A DNA stretch of 64,000 nt from Pseudalkalibacillus sp051842935 (GTDB taxonomy: Bacteria > Bacillota > Bacilli > Bacillales > Fictibacillaceae): positions 3,100,001-3,164,000 of the forward strand of contig NZ_JBPXRR010000001.1 in the NCBI RefSeq assembly GCF_051842935.1, read 5' to 3'. Below, piece by piece: positions 59,788 through 64,000 of the stretch. Numbering within the stretch: position 1 is the first letter of the stretch; each line of letters starts with the position of its first letter. Made by a program: the position numbers and the translations under genes. The notes below the pieces were generated by a model, which worked only from the letters and a program-made list of their open reading frames with translations, ran no database searches and was not told the DNA's origin.

Positions 59788-61707
59788 ATGAGTATTGATC
59801 AAGAAACACAAAAGCAATCATACGATGAGAGTCAGATACAGGTACTCGAAGGATTAGAAGCTGTACGAAAACGACCGGGAATGTATATCGGCTCAACGAG
59901 TAAGCGAGGCTTACACCATCTTGTATGGGAAATCGTCGATAACAGTATTGATGAAGCATTAGCGGGATACTGTGATGAAATTCGTGTCACAGTGGAAAAA
60001 GACAACAGTATCACAGTCACGGATAATGGACGTGGGATCCCAGTCGGAACACATGAAAAAATGGGTAGACCTGCCGTAGAGGTTATCATGACTGTCTTGC
60101 ATGCCGGCGGTAAGTTCGGCGGTGGAGGATATAAGGTTTCTGGAGGACTGCACGGTGTTGGTGCATCTGTCGTTAACGCCCTTTCTTCTGAACTTGAAGT
60201 GAAAGTCCACCGTGATGGAAAGATCCATTACCAGAAATTCAACCGCGGTATTCCTGCTGCAGACCTTAAAGTCATCGGTGAGACGGACATTACTGGAACA
60301 GTGACGCACTTCGTTCCAGATACTGAAATTTTCACTGAAACACAAGAGTATGATTTTGAAATCCTTGCACACCGTTTGCGTGAGCTTGCGTTCTTGAACC
60401 GTGGTCTGAAGATCATTGCTGAGGACAAGCGTGGCGAACATGCAGAACATGTTTATCATTATGAGGGCGGAATCAAGTCATACGTTGAACATATCAACCG
60501 TACAAAAGAGTCGCTTCATGAACCGATTTTCGTAGAAGGTGTACGCGATGAGATTTCTGTTGAAATCGCTGTTCAATATAATGACAGCTTCGCGAGTAAC
60601 CTTTATTCCTTTGCGAACAACATCAATACCCACGAAGGTGGTACACACGAGTACGGATTCAAAACATCATTGACGCGTGTCATTAATGATTATGCGAAGA
60701 AAAACAACTTGTTGAAAGAAGAAGGGAACCTTTCTGGTGATGATGTCCGTGAAGGTTTAACAGCCATCATCTCCATCAAGCATCCGGATCCTCAATTCGA
60801 AGGACAAACGAAAACAAAATTAGGAAATGCAGAAGCACGTACGGCAACAGAATCCGTCTTCGGAGAAAAGTTTTCCCAGTTCTTATATGAAAACCCGACT
60901 GTCGCAAAACAAATCGTTGAAAAAGGAAGCATGGCACTTCGCGCACGTCTGGCAGCGAAGAAAGCCCGTGAGTTGACGAGACGTAAGAGTGCGTTAGAAG
61001 TCTCTTCTCTACCTGGTAAGCTTGCTGATTGCTCTTCCAAAGACGCTTCGATTTCTGAACTGTACATCGTAGAGGGTGACTCTGCAGGTGGTTCTGCCAA
61101 GCAAGGCCGTGATCGTCATTTCCAAGCGATCCTTCCGTTGCGTGGTAAGATCATCAACGTTGAAAAAGCTCGTTTGGATAAGATTTTATCCAACAATGAA
61201 ATCCGTGCAATCATCACGGCACTTGGCACTGGTATCGGTGAAGAGTTCGATCTTTCAAAAGCCCGTTATCACAAGATCATCATCATGACGGATGCTGATA
61301 CGGACGGTGCACATATTCGTACGTTGTTGTTGACGTTCCTCTATCGTTATATGAGACCGTTGATTGAACAAGGATATATCTATATCGCACAACCACCGTT
61401 GTATAAAATCCAACAAGGTAAAAAAGTGATGTATGCCTACAACGATAAAGAGAAAGATCGAATCATGAATGAAATTTCCAAATCACCTAAGCCATCCTTG
61501 CAGCGTTATAAGGGTCTTGGTGAGATGAACCCGAACCAGCTGTGGGAAACAACTATGAACCCGGAAGAACGGACAACCTTGCAAGTCGAGCTTCAAGATG
61601 CAATTGAAGCGGATGAGATCTTTGAAATTCTCATGGGTGATAAAGTAGAACCACGACGTGATTTCATTCAAGAAAACGCCCAATATGTGAAAAACCTTGA
61701 TGTATAG
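59788..61707 (+). CDS. gyrB: DNA gyrase subunit B
   Basis: The ATG 59788 is preceded by AGGTGA; 639 residues. GHKL ATPase (EIVDNSIDEALAGYCDEIRV, DNGRGIPVG, GGLHGVGASVVNAL), transducer and Toprim (YIVEGDSAGGSAKQGRDRHF, IMTDADTDGAHIRTLLL) are complete. A frame open 14 codons upstream lacks support. It uses ATP to supercoil DNA with GyrA. Confidence 0.99.
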   Translation: MSIDQETQKQSYDESQIQVLEGLEAVRKRPGMYIGSTSKRGLHHLVWEIVDNSIDEALAGYCDEIRVTVEKDNSITVTDNGRGIPVGTHEKMGRPAVEVIMTVLHAGGKFGGGGYKVSGGLHGVGASVVNALSSELEVKVHRDGKIHYQKFNRGIPAADLKVIGETDITGTVTHFVPDTEIFTETQEYDFEILAHRLRELAFLNRGLKIIAEDKRGEHAEHVYHYEGGIKSYVEHINRTKESLHEPIFVEGVRDEISVEIAVQYNDSFASNLYSFANNINTHEGGTHEYGFKTSLTRVINDYAKKNNLLKEEGNLSGDDVREGLTAIISIKHPDPQFEGQTKTKLGNAEARTATESVFGEKFSQFLYENPTVAKQIVEKGSMALRARLAAKKARELTRRKSALEVSSLPGKLADCSSKDASISELYIVEGDSAGGSAKQGRDRHFQAILPLRGKIINVEKARLDKILSNNEIRAIITALGTGIGEEFDLSKARYHKIIIMTDADTDGAHIRTLLLTFLYRYMRPLIEQGYIYIAQPPLYKIQQGKKVMYAYNDKEKDRIMNEISKSPKPSLQRYKGLGEMNPNQLWETTMNPEERTTLQVELQDAIEADEIFEILMGDKVEPRRDFIQENAQYVKNLDV

Positions 61708-61746
61708 ATTTGTAAGACAATGAAGTGTAATTGGAGGTAATCGGGA

Positions 61747-64000
61747 ATGGCCGATATCGAACAATCTCGAAAGAAAGAAATAAACATTAGCGAGGAAATC
61801 AGAACCTCGTTTATGGATTACGCAATGAGCGTTATCGTCAGCCGTGCCCTGCCAGATGTCAGGGACGGACTGAAACCCGTTCATCGACGGATCCTATATG
61901 CGATGAATGACCTCGGCATGACAGCAGACAAAGCCTACAAAAAGTCTGCGCGTATCGTCGGAGAAGTCATCGGTAAGTACCATCCTCACGGTGATTCAGC
62001 TGTATACGATGCAATGGTCCGTATGGCGCAAGACTTCAACTATCGCAACATGTTGATCGATGGACACGGAAACTTCGGTTCTGTCGATGGAGATGCAGCG
62101 GCTGCGATGCGTTATACAGAAGCACGTATGTCTAAAATCGCTATGGAAATGGTACGTGACATCCAGAAAGATACGATTGATTACAAAGAGAACTATGACG
62201 GCAGTGAACATGAACCGGTCGTACTGCCTGCACGGTTCCCGAACTTGCTTGTGAACGGTGCAGCTGGGATTGCAGTCGGGATGGCAACGAACATTCCTCC
62301 GCATCAGCTTGGTGAAGTCATTGATGGGATTCTAGCGTTAAGTAAAGACCCTGACTTAGATATTGCCGATTTGATGGAATACATTCCTGGTCCGGATTTC
62401 CCTACAGGAGGAGAAATCCTGGGACGTGAAGGAATCCGTCGTGCTTATACAACAGGTCGCGGTTCGATCATGACTCGTGCAAAAGCCCATATCGATGAGA
62501 AGGATAATGGACGAAAAGCCATCATCGTGACGGAAATCCCTTACCAGGTCAACAAAGCGAAGCTGATTGAAAAAATCGCTGAGTTGGTCCGTGATAAGCG
62601 GATCGAGGGCATTTCAGACCTTCGTGATGAATCCGACCGTAACGGTATGCGAATTGTCATCGAAGTTCGAAAAGATGCAAATGCAAACGTCCTATTAAAT
62701 AATTTATACAAACAAACAGCTCTTCAAACGAGCTTCGGAATCAATCTTCTTGCCCTCGTAGATGGTCAACCAAAAGTGTTGAACCTGAAGGAATGTCTTC
62801 ATTACTACCTGAAGCACCAACAAGAAGTGATCCGTCGTCGTACAATCTTCGAACTGAAGAAAGCAGAAGCACGTGCTCATATACTTGAAGGTTTACGAAT
62901 CGCACTTGACCACATTGACGAAATCATCGCATTGATCCGTGGTTCACGTACAACCGATATCGCACGGGACGGCTTGATGGAGAAGTTCTCCCTATCCTAT
63001 GAACAAGCCCAAGCGATTCTCGACATGCGTCTACAACGTTTGACTGGTTTAGAGCGTGACAAGATCGAAGAAGAATATAACGAGCTTGTAAAATTGATTG
63101 CAGAACTGAAAGCCATCTTAGCGGATGAAGAGAAGGTCCTCGAGATCATCCGTACTGAATTGATGGAAATCAAAGAGAAATTCAACGATGTCCGTCGAAC
63201 AGAGATCACAATCGGTGAAAATGCCATTGAAGACGAAGACTTGATTCCTCGTCAGCAAATCGCCATCACCGTCACCCATAACGGATATGTTAAACGACTT
63301 CCAATGTCGACCTATCGTGCACAAAAACGTGGTGGTCGAGGTGTCCAAGGTATGGGGACAAACGATGACGATTTCGTCGAACATCTACTTTCGACGAATA
63401 CGCATAACACGATTCTGTTCTTTACGAACCTTGGAAAGGTTTATCGTTTGAAAGGGTATCAGATTCCTGAGCTTGGACGAACGGCAAAAGGAATACCGAT
63501 CATCAACCTATTGCAGATTGAAAAAGGCGAATCCATTTCAGCGATTATCCCAGTCGAGGAATTCGTTGACGATTGGTTCTTGTTCTTCACTACAAAAGAC
63601 GGAATTTGTAAACGATCCCCTCTATCTGCATTCGCGAACATTCGCCAGAGCGGACTAATTGCAGTGAACCTACGTGATGAGGATGAACTGATTGGTGTCA
63701 GACTGACTGACGGTAATAAGGACATCATCATCGGTACGAACAGCGGTATGGCTGTCCGGTTCCCTGAAACAGATGTCCGATCGATGGGAAGAACTGCAAC
63801 AGGCGTGAAAGGAATTTCCTTACGCGAAGGTGATTTCGTTATAGGAATGGAACTTCTTTCTTCCGAGGAAGAACGGGATATCCTCATCGTTACGGAAAAA
63901 GGATTCGGTAAACGAACGCCAATGGAAGAGTATCGTGTTCAAAGCCGAGGCGGTATCGGTCTAAGAACATGTAACATTACAGATAAAAACGGTAAGGTCA
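61747..64000 (+). CDS. gyrA: DNA gyrase subunit A, 3' end outside
   Basis: The ATG 61747 follows GGAGGT; 751 codons are seen, with the stop outside the window. The catalytic tyrosine is Tyr123 (AMRYTEARMSK). In the quinolone region Ser84 is present (HPHGDSAVYDAM) and position 88 is Asp, so the wild-type pattern is kept. The GyrA box KRGGRGVQGM lies in the C-terminal beta-pinwheel. Forms the A2B2 enzyme with GyrB, 39 bases upstream. Confidence 0.99.
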   Translation, partial: MADIEQSRKKEINISEEIRTSFMDYAMSVIVSRALPDVRDGLKPVHRRILYAMNDLGMTADKAYKKSARIVGEVIGKYHPHGDSAVYDAMVRMAQDFNYRNMLIDGHGNFGSVDGDAAAAMRYTEARMSKIAMEMVRDIQKDTIDYKENYDGSEHEPVVLPARFPNLLVNGAAGIAVGMATNIPPHQLGEVIDGILALSKDPDLDIADLMEYIPGPDFPTGGEILGREGIRRAYTTGRGSIMTRAKAHIDEKDNGRKAIIVTEIPYQVNKAKLIEKIAELVRDKRIEGISDLRDESDRNGMRIVIEVRKDANANVLLNNLYKQTALQTSFGINLLALVDGQPKVLNLKECLHYYLKHQQEVIRRRTIFELKKAEARAHILEGLRIALDHIDEIIALIRGSRTTDIARDGLMEKFSLSYEQAQAILDMRLQRLTGLERDKIEEEYNELVKLIAELKAILADEEKVLEIIRTELMEIKEKFNDVRRTEITIGENAIEDEDLIPRQQIAITVTHNGYVKRLPMSTYRAQKRGGRGVQGMGTNDDDFVEHLLSTNTHNTILFFTNLGKVYRLKGYQIPELGRTAKGIPIINLLQIEKGESISAIIPVEEFVDDWFLFFTTKDGICKRSPLSAFANIRQSGLIAVNLRDEDELIGVRLTDGNKDIIIGTNSGMAVRFPETDVRSMGRTATGVKGISLREGDFVIGMELLSSEEERDILIVTEKGFGKRTPMEEYRVQSRGGIGLRTCNITDKNGKV

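Overview
The window is the origin region of a low-GC, endospore-forming member of the Firmicutes, family Bacillaceae. The arrangement rpmH-[oriC]-dnaA-oriC-dnaN-yaaA-recF-remB-gyrB-gyrA on one side, and rnpA-yidD-spoIIIJ-jag-mnmE-mnmG-rsmG-noc-soj-spo0J-yyaC-ychF-rpsF-ssb-rpsR-yybS-gdpP-rplI-dnaB-purA-walRKHIJ-htrC-rlmH on the other, matches the Bacillus subtilis origin neighbourhood closely. Sporulation markers (spoIIIJ, yyaC, soj/spo0J, noc) support a spore former. The glyoxylate shunt, a membrane malate:quinone oxidoreductase and the general protein look suggest a halotolerant or marine genus of the Halobacillus/Pontibacillus type. The genus is inference only.

Layout. Positions 1-3474 hold the 5' part of a chromate transporter gene and a chromosomal ParM/ParR-like segregation cassette with three 26-bp iterons resembling a centromere. 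Positions 3475-6370 are the aceB-aceA glyoxylate shunt operon. Positions 6483-21036 are an accessory stretch: YhfH, a GNAT-AraC-VOC cluster, a two-gene BMP-lipoprotein/chemoreceptor operon, a plus-strand YetF/lipoprotein/GGDEF-HD-GYP group, YbaN, Nudix, a VOC gene without a normal start codon, mqo, GNAT and a dihydrouridine synthase. From 21164 to 38036 lies the conserved rlmH-htrC-walJIHKR-M23 peptidase block, three tRNAs (Phe, Asp, Lys), purA, dnaB, rplI, gdpP and yybS. Positions 38151-44814 carry an S51 peptidase, the rpsF-ssb-rpsR operon, ychF, DUF951, a YkvI-like membrane protein, yyaC and a DUF554 protein. Positions 44910-54365 carry spo0J, soj, noc, rsmG, mnmG, mnmE, jag, spoIIIJ, yidD, rnpA and rpmH. 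oriC is bipartite around dnaA (54749-55117 and about 56576-56740). The plus-strand dnaA-to-gyrA genes end at the window edge.

How the genes work together. DnaA, its origin boxes, two extra DnaA-box clusters (upstream of rlmH and upstream of mnmE), DnaB, DnaN, SSB, RecF and gyrase cover initiation and elongation. Soj/Spo0J with three parS sites and Noc cover segregation and division-site protection. WalKR with WalHIJ, HtrC and the LysM-G5-M23 peptidase form a cell-wall homeostasis block. SpoIIIJ, Jag, RnpA, MnmE, MnmG and RsmG serve membrane insertion and RNA maturation.

The most unusual features are (i) the chromosomal ParMR cassette with its phased palindromic iterons, (ii) three unrelated intergenic arrays, each about seven units of 20-21 bp, all sitting just beyond a rho-independent terminator and before the next transcription unit, and (iii) an intact tRNA-Lys flanked on both sides by detached fragments of its own ends.
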